The notes under the pieces are model-generated. The model made no database searches, was not told where the DNA came from, and was given only the letters and a program-made list of their open reading frames with translations. A program made the translations under genes and the position numbers. This document shows positions 1-11,619 of a DNA stretch of 64,000 bases, piece by piece (the first letter of the stretch is position 1; every line of letters begins with the position of its first letter). Location of the stretch: positions 310,001 to 374,000 of the forward strand of contig JADNYV010000007.1 of the NCBI GenBank assembly GCA_015501055.1. The letters are read 5' to 3'. Source of the DNA: Mucidula mucida (lineage: Eukaryota > Basidiomycota > Agaricomycetes > Agaricales > Physalacriaceae).

Positions 1-624
1 CAGATGAGTAGTTCGACACGTCTGAAATACTGACTGAGAGCCTTCTTGGTACAATAAAAGGTTGTACAACTCGCAACGCGTCTGCGCGACCGTGCCGGTT
101 CCCAATTTCCTTTCGTGACGGCGCTAAGGACTTGACTCTGTACAAATTTGGCCCAAGCAGGATTCTTGAACACAATTTTGGCGGGCTCGATCTCCCAAGT
201 GTCGCGTACTTGAGGGTTAATGATGGTTTGGTCATTATGACCGTATGGCGCGCGCGCTGAGGCGTTAATGAGGAGCTGCGCGTCGCGTTCACTGAGTGGA
301 AGAGCAATTAAGCCAACGCCTTCAACAAAGAGAACGGGATTCGGGGCCTGTGGAAACGTGCCGCTGTACGCGAAACTGCCTTTGAAGTCGAAATCGCCTC
401 CCATTGCCTTTTCAAACTCGGCCTTCAAGTTACCAGTCCTTGGAACATCCTCAGGTTTAGGCATCGGACAAGCTGTGTTGACTGGCTCTAATACTGGTAT
501 GGATGGTTTGACAGGCGTTGGGAAGTTTGCGATGACTGTATAAGAAGTAAGGTGAGCTCTGCTGCTACTGAACACATGTTGGAGACGTACTCGACAATAG
601 GGCTTCACGAGAGAGCCCGGACAT
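1..624 (-). CDS. 2OG-Fe(II) oxygenase-like protein, N-terminal part (runs off left edge)
   Basis: Exon 1 is 624-591, starting at an ATG and ending at a GTACGT donor. A 55-nt intron (590-536) with a CTCAC branch site and ACAG acceptor follows, and exon 2 begins at 535. The protein resembles the N-terminus of a large agaricomycete family annotated as prolyl-4-hydroxylase-like 2OG-Fe(II) dioxygenases. Conserved stretches are a GLIALPLSERDAQ-like segment, an APYGH segment, VRDTWEIEP and, further on, CELYNLLLYQEGS just before the expected Fe-binding H-x-D. The Fe-binding residues themselves lie beyond the window. The frame shifts by one base near 105-115, in a short A run on the coding strand; adding one A restores the family match. 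A GTATTT donor near position 27 probably starts an intron that leaves the window. Substrate unknown. Confidence 0.72.
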
Positions 625-939
625 GGATAAGGGCAGGTAATTGACGTTATACGCGATCTCGTCTCGTATTTATCGAGCAAGTGATTGGACGTCGCGCAAG
701 ACTTGGCCAAAGAGAAGTTGGTGCGTCCCAAAAGGGAAGTCATCCGTGGAGGTCAAGGTGGTCCTTCCTTTTTGAGGTTTCCTTCTTCAATACGCCTAAG
801 TACGTCCTTCGACGTCCAGTGTCCAGACGTCCACAGCTCGCGTCGTGCTCGGAAGAGGCTTGTCTAACTGATGTCTTGTATAGCTAGTGATCGAGATCAA
901 ACAGGTCTGGCCTGGGGGGCTCCTATGACCTTTCCAGAA

Positions 940-947
940 ACTATAAA
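940..947 (+). promoter_or_regulatory. TATA-like box upstream of the ORF at 1037
   Basis: CTATAAAG lies about 90 bp upstream of the ATG at 1037. It is weak support that the 1037 ORF is transcribed rightward. Confidence 0.35.
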
Positions 948-1036
948 GCCTTCGACGCTCCCAATGCTTCTCTCACTTATCTTTGATCTTGTCGCTCGAG
1001 CACTTGACAACTTAACTCGTTCTTGCATATCCCACA

Positions 1037-1549
1037 ATGGAGTACGGAGACGACTATTCCCGTGCTCAGCTGGCCATGGAATCCTTAACCAAATTCTACC
1101 CCGCCAGCAAGAACTACTCTCCTGACTACTCCAAGAAAGTGTTCGGATCCAAACCCTTTACCTTCGCAGTCCTGGACGTATATACGCCCAGAGACCAGCC
1201 ACTTGGACCGACAGAAGTCGAGCCTGGAATGCTAGCACCTAGCGCTAGTGGTCGCTCAGCGCGCGCTGGTTCCTCTTCCGCTGGTCGAGACAGCTGGGAG
1301 GAGCACCTTCGTACTCTTCCAACGCGAACCAAGTCACAATTAAAGCAGACCACCTCATCTTCCTCCTCGAAATCGGCGTCCTCAGGGTCACCCGAAGCAT
1401 CTACGTCGACTACGAATGCCAGAAGTTCATCACGCGAAGAGTTGTTGAATCCAGTAGCAACAAATGGTCCAGACGGGCATCAACGCCACCACGCACGCGG
1501 TCTTCGCACGACGTTTGTATTCTTTTTTGTATCTCAAGAATCAGTCTAA
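1037..1549 (+). CDS. Hypothetical Ser-rich protein
   Basis: An uninterrupted 170-codon ORF with a good start context (CCCACA before ATG) and a TATA-like box upstream. The first ~55 residues are mixed in composition and tyrosine-rich. Residues ~70-145 are low-complexity, rich in Ser, Thr, Arg and Ala, as in a disordered region. No signal peptide, membrane segment or known domain is visible. The last ~15 residues are hydrophobic and may be read-through past a missed donor, so the 3' end is uncertain. I do not recognise the protein and cannot exclude a spurious ORF. Confidence 0.4.
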   Translation: MEYGDDYSRAQLAMESLTKFYPASKNYSPDYSKKVFGSKPFTFAVLDVYTPRDQPLGPTEVEPGMLAPSASGRSARAGSSSAGRDSWEEHLRTLPTRTKSQLKQTTSSSSSKSASSGSPEASTSTTNARSSSREELLNPVATNGPDGHQRHHARGLRTTFVFFFVSQESV

Positions 1550-2573
1550 CGGTATACATAGTATCACTCTGACAATGGGGAAGATCAAAGGCTGCTTCCA
1601 GCTGATTTCCAGAACTATACGGACCGTAGAGAATTTCTGAACCTACCTATAAACTAGTATTAGTTGCCAGCCAATAACACAGAGTGAGAACGTCGGCTTC
1701 AGTCGTCCGTCCGTCGATGCCGGTAATATTTTAATTACGCCACATTGTTCCACTTCTCTCCAGAAAGGGAAATTGGTGCGGCAGATGGTCGCTGAGTGGC
1801 AGTAGACTAAACGAGTCAAGGAGGCCTTCAAGTCCGAAGGTGCTTGCGCCCAGAACAATGATCCTCCTCCTAGCAGTCTCAGCGCTGAGTAAATCGTCGT
1901 TACTGCCAGAAATACTGATTCAGGTCTGTGAAGTGCAAACAAGGAGCACCGAATGAGACGGATCAAAGCCTAAGACGCAGTTATCTATCCGGGAAAGACG
2001 CAAGCTGAACCAACAGTACGTGAAGAGAAACGGAACGGCTGGTAACATGGCGTCAGACAGAATAAAAAAGTCAATAGATTATATGCTGCGCGTAAGCCAT
2101 GCAAGTAGTAGGGCGAGCGCTTGAAAGACGCGTCGGCGTTCGCTATTTCCTGTGTCGGTCATGTATCGGTCGTATGTCTGTGCGAAAAACGTGTGCGTAA
2201 ATCCTCGGCAACAGCACAGAATTTCGACCGCAGCAAATGTTCGCCAATGGTGGCAGGTGAGGAAAATGGTCCATGCGAGGCATTTTGCTGATATGCTCGT
2301 GAGCTGGCATCCACCATTATTGCCTAGCAGAAGTCGCGATGCAGTAGTAGGTCCACTGCGAAACTTGAAAAACGCGACGCCCCGCATCATATGCCTTCAG
2401 AGTTATGTCTCAATAACACAGCCGATAACAAGCTCACTATTGCCGTACAGTTTTACTGTCCAAAGGGTTTCGTATCTTCAAGAAGGAGTTGAAGTGATGT
2501 GATGGTGCAGTTTCAAAATTTCCAGCCCCTGCAACCCTAACCTTAGATACTGAAATTGTCCAACTACCAAAAT
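1550..2573. other. Intergenic, no gene recognised
   Basis: Only short unrelated ORFs on both strands, without conserved motifs or paired splice sites. It probably holds the downstream sequence of the ORF ending at 1549 and the 3' UTR of the phosphodiesterase gene. Confidence 0.5.
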
Positions 2574-3965
2574 CTAAAATCCCTCCTCGCCCACCGTACG
2601 CCCCCGATAATTACATTCCACCAACAAAGAAACAAGCGCTGGCTCTGGATCCGCAAAATAGTCCATCAACGCCCAGCCACGAAGCCTCACTTCCTCACTT
2701 TCGCCAGTAACCATATCTAAAAGCCACTTCCCGACACGACTATTCACGCCCTCGACGCCTAGACCCCACTTGGGCCAACCGAAGCCTTGCGCAATGGTTG
2801 GCGGCATAGCGAGCGGGAACGCTGCAGCAGAAAAGAATGTGATAGACAGCGTCTGGTCAATATCACCCTGTGCTGGTGGTGGCGGTGGTGGGAGGAGAAT
2901 TTGCGTCGAGAGCGCGACTTTCTCGGGTATCGACAAGAATGAGGGGATAGCATACCAATCATGTGTTCGCACTAGCGTGTTCTTGCAATTCCAGGTGAAG
3001 CCATCTTTGGCACTGTCTGGCCACGTTGTAGGATGAATCCCAAGTCCCTCCAAACCGCCGTCCCACCCATCGCCATTTCCCCCAAATCGGCTAAGAAAGA
3101 CGACCTTCCCTCTGACCTCACCAAGTTTCGGAACACGGTTCTCCAAGAACCACATATCGGGATAAGCCATCATTTCGTCGTGAACTGTCTTTGAGAAGAC
3201 ATTTGCTCGTGTTGCGGGGTAATCCTCCTGCTTCATCGACATGACAATAGTTTCCTTACAAGACTCTGGAGAAGCCAAAAAGTCGCGAATAGTGCTCATG
3301 ATGAATTTGAAGGGCGTCTTCTGGGGGTATATTCCATGGTATGCGATGAGGACGCCATTGATGACAGCGAGACGGATATCCAAAACCCGTATGCCGGAGT
3401 GTAGCTGAACGGTCAGAGGTGTCGAGGGAGATTGACACTGAGATATTGGCCAGCCGTAGAACGCCATTCTAGGAGAATGTTAGAGGTCTTAGGGAGCGAA
3501 GCTAGATCGACTAACGTATCATGTGTACCAGGAAGTAAGAGGGATGCTAAAGAGGCATCGTCTGGCATATCAGCTAAGAACGCTGCAGTATTACGTCGTG
3601 GTAGTATTATGAGCTGATTATGTTTCTTTGCGACCTGTAATGGCCTGAGTACTTGGGGGTCATAGCGACAACGCCAGGATACTTACCTTGGTAGTATAAA
3701 CTCTCCAAGGACAATCCTCAGGGACCGTCAAAGTCTTCCAAGATGCTCCAAAAGCCATAGTAAATCGTATTAAGTATCCAGTAGGGTTCTCTATCATCTC
3801 TTTGGCATGAAGGGCGTCCATAATCGTTAAACGGGTGCATCGCGTCGGCGCCGTCACAGTAACGGGGGTTGAGGGCAGCGCAAGTACGGTGTCCGCGTCG
3901 TTAGCAGCCCATGCGCAGACAACGTGGTCTCCAGTGAGATTAACGACGGTCAGTCGCATGGGCAT
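2574..3965 (-). CDS. PI-PLC X-domain-like phosphodiesterase
   Basis: Three exons: 3965-3687, 3634-3516 and 3468-2574. The introns are 52 nt (GTAAGT...ACAG) and 47 nt (GTTAGT...CTAG), giving about 430 residues. The second and third exons join to give LPGTHDT-MAFYGWP. This holds the first catalytic histidine of the PI-PLC X TIM barrel; RVLDIRL and a YHG motif with the second histidine follow. Residues 1-93 form a separate N-terminal region that looks like a small beta-sandwich. This matches fungal and bacterial PLC-like phosphodiesterases, which lack the calcium-dependent C2 and Y domains of classical PLC. No signal peptide is evident, so the enzyme may be intracellular. A PPPPPP run sits near residue 330. 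Its start is 132 bp from the divergent uracil-DNA glycosylase start, so the two may share a promoter. The true substrate is not readable from sequence. Confidence 0.85.
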
Positions 3966-4097
3966 GGTGGTAAGAGGTAAAGGTGCGAGCCTGCTGTCAT
4001 TTTGACAAGATGTCCTACTTTTGGCACTCACGAAGGCCTGATCGAGTCACGGGACTGCACGATCAACACACGCCGAGCCCTTGAACGTCAAACCATC

Positions 4098-5383
4098 ATG
4101 TCTACTGCCTCAGCGCTAGTCAAGAGAACCGTAAAGGACCAAGAAAGTTACCACCACAAATGTTGTTGGCAAGTAAGCCTATGGCTCCTCTTTCCTGGCT
4201 CTTGAGTTCACCTTGCGCGCTCAAAGAACGAACAAGAAGACCATTTCCACAGCAACCGAGTCAGTGGTGACAGAAGACGCGTCCGAAATATCTGCTCTTC
4301 CTTCAGAGCTTACTATAGCCACACTTGAAATGCAGACTATGGACAAGTCGTGGTATAACGCCCTCGCCAAGGAATTCGATAAAGACTACTTCATAAAAGT
4401 AGGTCAAGACAACTGGGAAAATGCTATTGATCTGATGTCCTGCAGCTCAAGAAATTTCTTGTTCAAGAACACAAGGAACACGTTGTATACCCCCCATGTA
4501 GGTGCACTAAACCCGTATCAACGCGGTATTTTATCCCATTTCAGTAAAGGACGTCTACTCCTGGTCGCGTCTTGCCCCTCTAGACTCCGTCAAAGTTGTT
4601 ATCCTTGGTCAGGTAAAGTTGCATAAAATGCATCTCTGTCACTACAGATCCTAATCGTCCTGAAGGACCCATACCACAACGTCGGTCAAGCCCACGGCAC
4701 GCGATTTCCATCACCTCCCTTTCCAACTCCCTCACCTTCAAAACAGGACTCTCATTCTCCGTCCTCCCACCCACTAAAATCCCTGGATCTCTCCGCAACA
4801 TCTACAAGCAAATGGCCACCGACGTCCCCGGCTTCGTCGCCCCAAAATCCGGGTTCGTTCACTCCTTCAACTCCTAACGCCACCCCAGCTCACCTCCACT
4901 TGAATAGCGACCTAAGCGCTCTAGCTCAATGTGGCGTCCTCTGGCTTAACGCTTGTCTCACCGTACGCGCACACAAAGCCAACTCCCACTCCGGGAAAGG
5001 CTGGGAGAAATTTACGGCCGAGGTGCTCAAGGTCGTCACGTCGCGGCCAGAGAGCAACGGCGTCGTCTTCATGGCATGGGGGCTTCCTGCTCAGAAAACC
5101 TGTGATAAAATAGGCATTGATGAGGTAGATCACCTTCGCGCCTTGAGTGTTCCGTGAACTGACAACCGATTAGAAGAAGAACTTGGTCCTCAGGTATGGA
5201 TGAGTCTGATACGCGATAAGTTGTGCTTGGATTGACACTATGATACGCAGATCTCCACATCCATCGCCTCTTTCAGCGCATCGAGGTTTCTTAGGAAATG
5301 GTCATTTCAGATTGGCAAATGAATGGTTGGCAAAGAAGTATGGCAAAGACGCTGAGATTGATTGGTGTGTTCTCAACCGATAG
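4098..5383 (+). CDS. UNG1: Uracil-DNA glycosylase
   Basis: Family 1 uracil-DNA glycosylase: removes uracil from DNA to start base-excision repair in nucleus and mitochondrion. Nine exons are proposed: 4098-4172, 4237-4398, 4446-4497, 4545-4612, 4666-4696, 4747-4852, 4908-5124, 5174-5193 and 5251-5383, giving 287 residues. Joined, they show the family blocks in order: [24 protein letters not shown] (catalytic Asp in the water-activating loop), [31 protein letters not shown] and HPSPLS (catalytic His, minor-groove loop). The intron at 4697-4746 needs a GC donor; the family sequence HG-LSFSV leaves no other choice. The first acceptor (4236 or 4226) is uncertain because the N-terminus is not conserved. 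The intron after GQ could end at 4647 instead of 4665, inserting six residues into the active site. It converges on the KHA1-like gene, 207 bp between stop codons. Confidence 0.93.
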
Positions 5384-5590
5384 TCTGCTGAGTTTGCTCG
5401 AACTACTTGAAATATACTAAGCCATATATCCATATCATCGCTGCAAGAGAAAGCGGGTTTTAATAATGATATGTCGTGAATCATTAACAAGTACATGTGT
5501 GTGCCAAAAATTAAGTATGTACAGGCGTGTGATGCATGCGATAACTGGGAATCATTTCGTCGTGATATATATAAGTTAATTCTATGATTA

Positions 5591-8500
5591 TCAGTCCTGC
5601 CTAGCAGCTGCTTGAACAACCACCACGCCAGATGCCGACCTCGTCACGATGAAAGCAGTGGCCACATCACCTATTGTCTTTGTGACGTCCGACGGGATAT
5701 GGCCATGCTCCGAGATCAACGTCTTGATTTCCTGCGAGTGGTTTTCGACAGCCAGCCGACGTGAACGTCCGGCAACAACCAAGACGCGCTTGCCTTCCCT
5801 CGCTACAACTTCTTCGTTTGTGGTAGTCACAATTGCGTGCAACGGGACAGGCGACGACAGATCTCTAAACTCCATGCGTTGAAGGGAATCCTGAGTGGGG
5901 TACGTTGCTGATGCACTAGGTCGCGCATAACGCGCCCAGGCAATGTTGTCAGCCGTCTCGGACTGTAGCCGTGTTTCGGTCGTGGCATAACCGTACACAG
6001 TATCGGGGAACGCGTTGGCCGCCTAGAAGAAACGATGAACATCAGTGGGCAAATGAGGTCCGTGAAACTTACGGAAGCTATGGTCAGCATATTCGAATCT
6101 TCCGGCCTCTTCTCATCACCTAAGTGAGCGGATGGTACAGAGACGAGACCGCTCTCTATTTCCTTCTTCGTCACCCGAATTATTGTGGCTGTTATCCTAG
6201 GATTTTCACATAGTTGAGCAACGAAATCCAACGCCAGACGATCATCAGGACCACCGAAGAATGGAAGGACAACATGCTGCGAACCGCCCATCTGGAGGCT
6301 TGGCGGCATTTGGTCTACAAAGAGTGCGACGTCCGTCTTCGCGCCAGCGAATACACCTCGGACAAAATGAGATTGAACAGCCGACGCGGTCTTGTCCGTT
6401 GTACCCGTAGTCTTGAACAGCGCGTCGAATGGGTTCCCAATCTGAGCGCGCGGTGTCGCGAGAGTATCAGCCACGTCCGGTATCCAATAGATGGGGGCAA
6501 CCATGGCAGCATAATCATCTCTGACCCGTTGTTTTGAGCGTGTTCCACCACCGTTAGCGAGAGATCGTCATAAGGGACAATGGATAACGCCGTGGTCATT
6601 ATCAAGTCATTCAACTGTCCGAACATCTTGAAAATGGACAGAAGGGGATCGGAATGCAGGAGTGAATCGTGAGCGGACGACTTCATAACAGCAGAAGTGC
6701 GATCTGAGAGCTCAATGAGTCGAAGGGCCTCAATCGACGGTCCAGGAACGATTTTGGCTTTGTCGGCTGCCTTCGAAGTAGAGCTTGAACTGCCTGTGTC
6801 ACATAATGCAAGGGGATCGGCAATCGAAGGCTGAATCAATTGGGCCATGATCATCATGCCTGGTATGTGCTCCAGCTTGTCCAAAACAAACGTGAAGCGT
6901 TTCTTTGTCACGCCATCACCAGCAATAGACCTCTGCCCAGATGGCCGACCTTCTTCGTTGCCGTCGTTGACGTTCTTGAAATTCGGTCCAGTCGTTGCGA
7001 CACGGACGCGATGTTCCTGAGGATAAAAGTACGTGACGAGAGGCGTCGTTGCAAAAGTCAACACCAATGCTTCAAGGACGAACATCGAGAAGACTTTCTG
7101 TTGTTGTGTCAAACTTTTTAGTATGAAAGTTCGATCTTATGACCAACCTGGGACAAAATACCAGCGCTCAATCCCACGTTGAGAACGATAAGTTCGACCA
7201 GACTGGAAAGATGTAAACGCAAGCAGACAATCTGTAGCGGAAATCAAAGTACCCTTTACAACTCATTAAAGATCCAATCGCACTAGACTCGCGCCAGCTG
7301 AAACCAGCGGCGTACCGTGCAGCGATGGTACAACCGCCAAACTTGCCAAAGAAAGCTAGGGAGCAGATAGCGATAGTGTATCCCCACGTTATCCCTACAC
7401 ACAAAAATCCCATGAGCAAGAGCTTGATAAACTCGCGGAAGGGGAACTGACCGTCATTCAGAAGTCCAAGATCAGTGGACAGTCCCGAAAGAGTGAAGTA
7501 CTGTAGACGGTAAGCAATATCCTACGAACCTACAAAGATACACATACCAAAGGAAGGAAAATGATGGAGACCATATCTTCCAGCTTTTCGGTGAGATGGA
7601 TGGCCATATTACCCTCGCGTGGGACAATGATTCCAACCAAGAAAGCGCCTAGTCAACGGTGAATAACTGGTGATTTCAAGCTACAGTGAACCCACCAAAG
7701 ATAGCATGAACACCGATAATATCCGTAAAAAAAGCCGAGCCAAAAAGCAATAGAATCGTTATGGTCATAAAGAACATGGTAGGCCCATTCTCAATCGATC
7801 CCGTGTAGCGCGCGAGCCATGCCAAAGCTGGTTTGACGGCAATAAGAAGAAACAGAGTCCAGCCCACGCAGACAAGTAGAATATAGACGGCGGTGAGTCC
7901 TGAACCAGCGTTGACTAGGGCCACTGACAAAGCCAATAACGTCCAACCGACTGTTGGAGCTCTCAGCATGGCACGTAATAGAACTCGAGAAGCGTACCAA
8001 TATCGTTGGCTACACCAGCAGATAAGACGACGATCCCAACGGTGGTATCGAGAAGCTTCAACTCAGTCAAGATACGGCACAGCACAGGGAAGGCCGTGAT
8101 AGAGAAAGCTACACCAGCGAACAGCATGAAATGCGTAAACTTGACCGATTCGTCAATAAAGTCCTGGTATATGGGATACGACAGTCCCGCTCCCAGCCCA
8201 AACGGTATGACCATACCCGCCAATCCGATAGCAGCGGAAAGTTTCGCATTGCGTTTTACAACGCCGCCCTCGATTTCAAGCCCGACGAGGAAGAGGAATA
8301 GGCAGAGACCAATGTTGGCGACGAGGGAGAGGTATGGGCGCGATTCCTCTGGGAAGATGTGCTCCGTGAATCCCGGGACGCGACCTGCAAAGGTATTAGA
8401 TCACTCCAGAAGAAGGTAGGAGGTGAAAGGGGAAGGACGTGCCGAACGCTGTGGGGCCTGTCGAGAAGGTTAGGATTATGTGGAGAAGGAGTAACAGAGG

Positions 8501-8845
8501 GGAACCCGCCTAATATGATACCACCGAGCACCTCTGCGATGACCTTTGGCTGCCGTATCTTTCGTAGGCCGAGCGCGAGCAGACTGGCCGTTGCTACGAT
8601 TACACCTGTTCTGCAATAGTATCACGGCTTCAGCAACCCATAGGACGCCTCGTACCGACTTGAATAATCCACAACCGAATGGGATCATCGGGATTAAACG
8701 CAGACGGGTCCTTTCCGCTCAGCAGACCGCCCTACAAGTCGAGAATGAGCCCATGGCATTCTGAGCACCATATGCAAGCACGAACCTGTTCCTTTGCCGC
8801 CCGCTTTTGAAAGAGGCTAACGACGGTCGTTGAAAATTCGGGCAT
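5591..8845 (-). CDS. KHA1: K+/H+ antiporter, Kha1 type (CPA2 family)
   Basis: Membrane cation/proton exchanger for K+ and pH homeostasis, probably in an endomembrane. Twelve exons are proposed: 8845-8786, 8731-8656, 8605-8510, 8457-8443, 8384-7998, 7950-7696, 7648-7548, 7500-7452, 7394-7253, 7202-7148, 7097-6073 and 6022-5591. The N-terminal half carries the Na+/H+-exchanger fold with many hydrophobic helices. Hallmarks are GGLLSGKDPSAFNPDDPIRL, RQPKVIAEVLGGIILG, GPTAFGRVPGF, GIVVLSAG-VANDI, GVHAIFG and MSCKGLVELIVLN. The C-terminal half is the soluble tail with LPFFGGPDDRLAL. Exon 4 is a 15-nt microexon between two introns that both need GC donors. The frame breaks once, in a C5 run on the coding strand (6493-6497); six Cs would keep the family sequence. 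I treat that as a probable assembly error, but real damage is possible. Confidence 0.9.
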
Positions 8846-9137
8846 GACTGGCAAAACAACCAGTTTTTGGCGGTAAGGAAGAAAAGAAAACGTCAAAGGA
8901 GAATGCCATGATGATTGGAGTTTTATTTGATCGCAAACATGCACGATCACACATTCGCGATCCCCACGGGCGCCTGACCTCTTCATCTCTGATATGATCG
9001 CCAATCGGTGTACAACGGAGGCGCTGCAGTTGCTTTGGCTTCAGATACATTGTAAGCTAAGTACGCCAACTACCATAGTCTCGACCGTCGGTCCAACGGA
9101 ATCAACTCCAGACCCCAACCCCAATCCCACTTGGAAT

Positions 9138-11340
9138 TCATTTCTCCTTTTGCACAGAATCAGGGTATAACTTGCGTCATACATCAGCGCGGGAAGCAGA
9201 CGAAATGGACATCAACTGACCTTGCCCGGATTCAGCAAGTTCAGAGGATCTACAGCGGCCTTTATCGTCTTCATCAGTTGCACCGTGCCCTCACCGAGCT
9301 CCTCAACAAGATACTCCTTCTTGCCGACCCCAACACCGTGCTCTCCGGTACCTATGATACAATCAGGATCAAGCACATGAGAGACATAAACAAACTTTCA
9401 TGTTCCGTCGAGATGCAGCGCCCGATGGACTAGGCGATGCACGGCATCAGCTACCTTTACCTTCTCTTCATCCGAAGTAAAAAGAATCAAGGCGTGGAAA
9501 TTGCCATCCCCAACGTGTCCGACAATAGTGCTCTGCAAACCAGCCTCTGCTAAATCCACTTTTGTCTCTTGAACAAGCTGCGGCAGCTTCGAGACCGGGA
9601 CACTACGCAGGGTGTAGCATCAGCAGAGGTAGAAAGTGAATCAGGTGCGGGAATACGTACCATACGTCCGTTGTCCAGCACCGAGATCCTGGAACGGAGC
9701 TCAGCGTTGACATGAGCGCGTACTTGCGATTTTGCCATAGGTCCTCAGCTTCTTGATCAGTCTGTGCAAACACGAAACGTGGACTGCCATGTCGTTTCGT
9801 GATAGCCTGCGCCTCCTTCGCAGCGAGCTTGATGGTTTCCGGCGATCCTTGGATTTTGAAGAAGAGCGTGTCGCTAACGGGATATGGCTTGTCGACATAG
9901 CCTCCAACATTGATAGCGTTCATCATGCGGTCGTCGAGGAGCTCTACACACTGAAAGCTGGCACCGTAAGGAGAGTTCAGGATTTCTTGCACTGCTCCAA
10001 CAGCATTCTCGACACTTGGAAATTGTGCCATGGCTACTTTAGTGGGCAAACGGGGCGCGAGACGAAGTGTAGCTTCTGTGACAATTCCCAATGTACCTTC
10101 CGCGCCGATAAACAGCTTCGTGGTATCAAATCCTGCGGCAGACTTTCTAGACCTTTGACGCGTCTTGATGACTTCGCCGTTAGGTAGAACGACAGTCTAG
10201 TTGGAGATGAGAAGATGAATTTGATGGGGATGCAACTTCACTGACTAAATTCAAGAACCATTCTGCCTTGGCCGTGCCATACCTAACGGCGTTGGCTACG
10301 TTAACGCGTTGAGCATGGCAGCGGGCCATCATATATGGAGCATCACTCACTCCCGCTGCAGCCCGTCCCGACCATACCTCCAATCGTTGCACCCGGGCCA
10401 GGATCAAGCTATCAGGAGATTGTGAGATGCTACAAGAGTAGGACGGAAGGAGGTATCTTACGGGAAAGAATAACGGTATACCTTTGGCCTTGAGCGCGTC
10501 ATTGATATCCTCCCATCGAGTTCCAGCCTGACATATCAAGTCGGAGTCCGCCTCTGTACAACTTAGTCAGTTCCGGCGTTCACCTTCAAAGGAAGAGCGT
10601 ACCGTTGATTTGCAGAATCTTGTCCATCCCAGATACATCGATGCAAATGCTACCAGTTTCAATCTGAAGCTCAGTCAGCGGCTATGCCGTGGACAAGGAT
10701 GAATATTACTCCAGAGAAATGACCTTCCAGACTAGTCGCGCCAGAATACACAACCATCGGCACGAGACATTCTCTCGCGATATTCACAATCCTGACGACA
10801 TCTTCTGTGCTTTTGGGACGGACCTGAATGCGGCATGAGCGTGTGACGCGACGGCATATGTATGTACCCGGCCTAATTGACGCACCACGACGGAATGGGG
10901 GGATGTTGGATGATATGAATTGCTGGACGAGCCGTATGTCTTGAGAATTTCTGGCTCCGTCGTCACTCTACCCTCCCCAGGTAGCGCTTCTCGTAGTTTC
11001 TCGATAGCAGTTCGTATTTCGCGGGGTCCTCCATATGCCGGCGGTTCGACACCAGACTAGAGACGCGCCTTATGTCAAAAGCGCGGTTTAAGACGGTTTT
11101 ATTACGCACGAAAATAAGATGATCCAAGTAGGTTGTCGCGAGTACCATGCCACTAGCCAATATCAATGCCTGGACGCCGGAGCGCGCCTTGGACGAATAC
11201 GGCCAAAACTGCGACCATGGAGAGAACCTGCTGAGACCTGGTGTAAAAGCTTTTTTAGACCTTGGCAGCGCTGAATAGAAGCGCGTCGACGCTGAGGGCA
11301 GCGATGGTGGTGGTCGAAGCTTGAGTCCCAAACGGAACAT
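9138..11340 (-). CDS. DLD1: Mitochondrial D-lactate dehydrogenase (cytochrome c type)
   Basis: FAD enzyme oxidising D-lactate to pyruvate and passing electrons to cytochrome c in the mitochondrial intermembrane space. The N-terminus is Arg/Ser-rich (FRLGLKLRPPP), as in a presequence, followed by a hydrophobic anchor (QALILASGMVLATTYL). The FAD-binding PCMH domain shows MVVYSGATSLEGHFSG, IDVSGMD, DPGPGATIGGMVGTGCSGTNAVRYGT and GAEGTLGIVTEATL. The C-terminal domain shows CWTTDVCVPVS, IVGHVGDGNFHAL and TGEHGVGVGKKEYL, ending LYP. About ten introns are implied. Two oddities: a one-base frame break in a G run (plus 10975-10978) after the anchor region, and an intron at 9399-9352 whose only frame-preserving donor is GAAAGT, not GT. 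Both could be sequence errors, or the gene may be decaying. Confidence 0.88.
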
Positions 11341-11619
11341 GATTGACGATGTCAGAGCCCAGTCCGGTTACCTCATTGAGCCAAGATCGTATTTGACTAT
11401 TCTTATCGCTTACATTCTCATAGACTTCAAACTTGAAGCGCATTGTGATGCGCAGTGTTCATATTATTATAGCTAAATTCAGTTGTAAAAAAACTTTTAC
11501 ATATGCCACTTTCTGTCTCGATTTACCACCGTGACGGCCCAACGATTATTTGCTGGGAATACATCGCGAGTCCTTGAACACCCTGTCACGTTGTCAACAC
11601 TGGGTTACCTAGAAGGGTG

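Noticed and set aside
2530..2560. AACCCTAACCTTAG here and again at 34270-34290, resembling telomere repeats (CCCTAA).
   Set aside because: Only about two units at each site, without a tandem array; chance or a small shared repeat is enough.
6214..6537. Plus-strand ORF of 107 codons opposite KHA1.
   Set aside because: It mirrors a conserved coding exon on the other strand and has no motif of its own. The same applies to many ORFs opposite NOT4, PAN2 and the T5orf172 gene.
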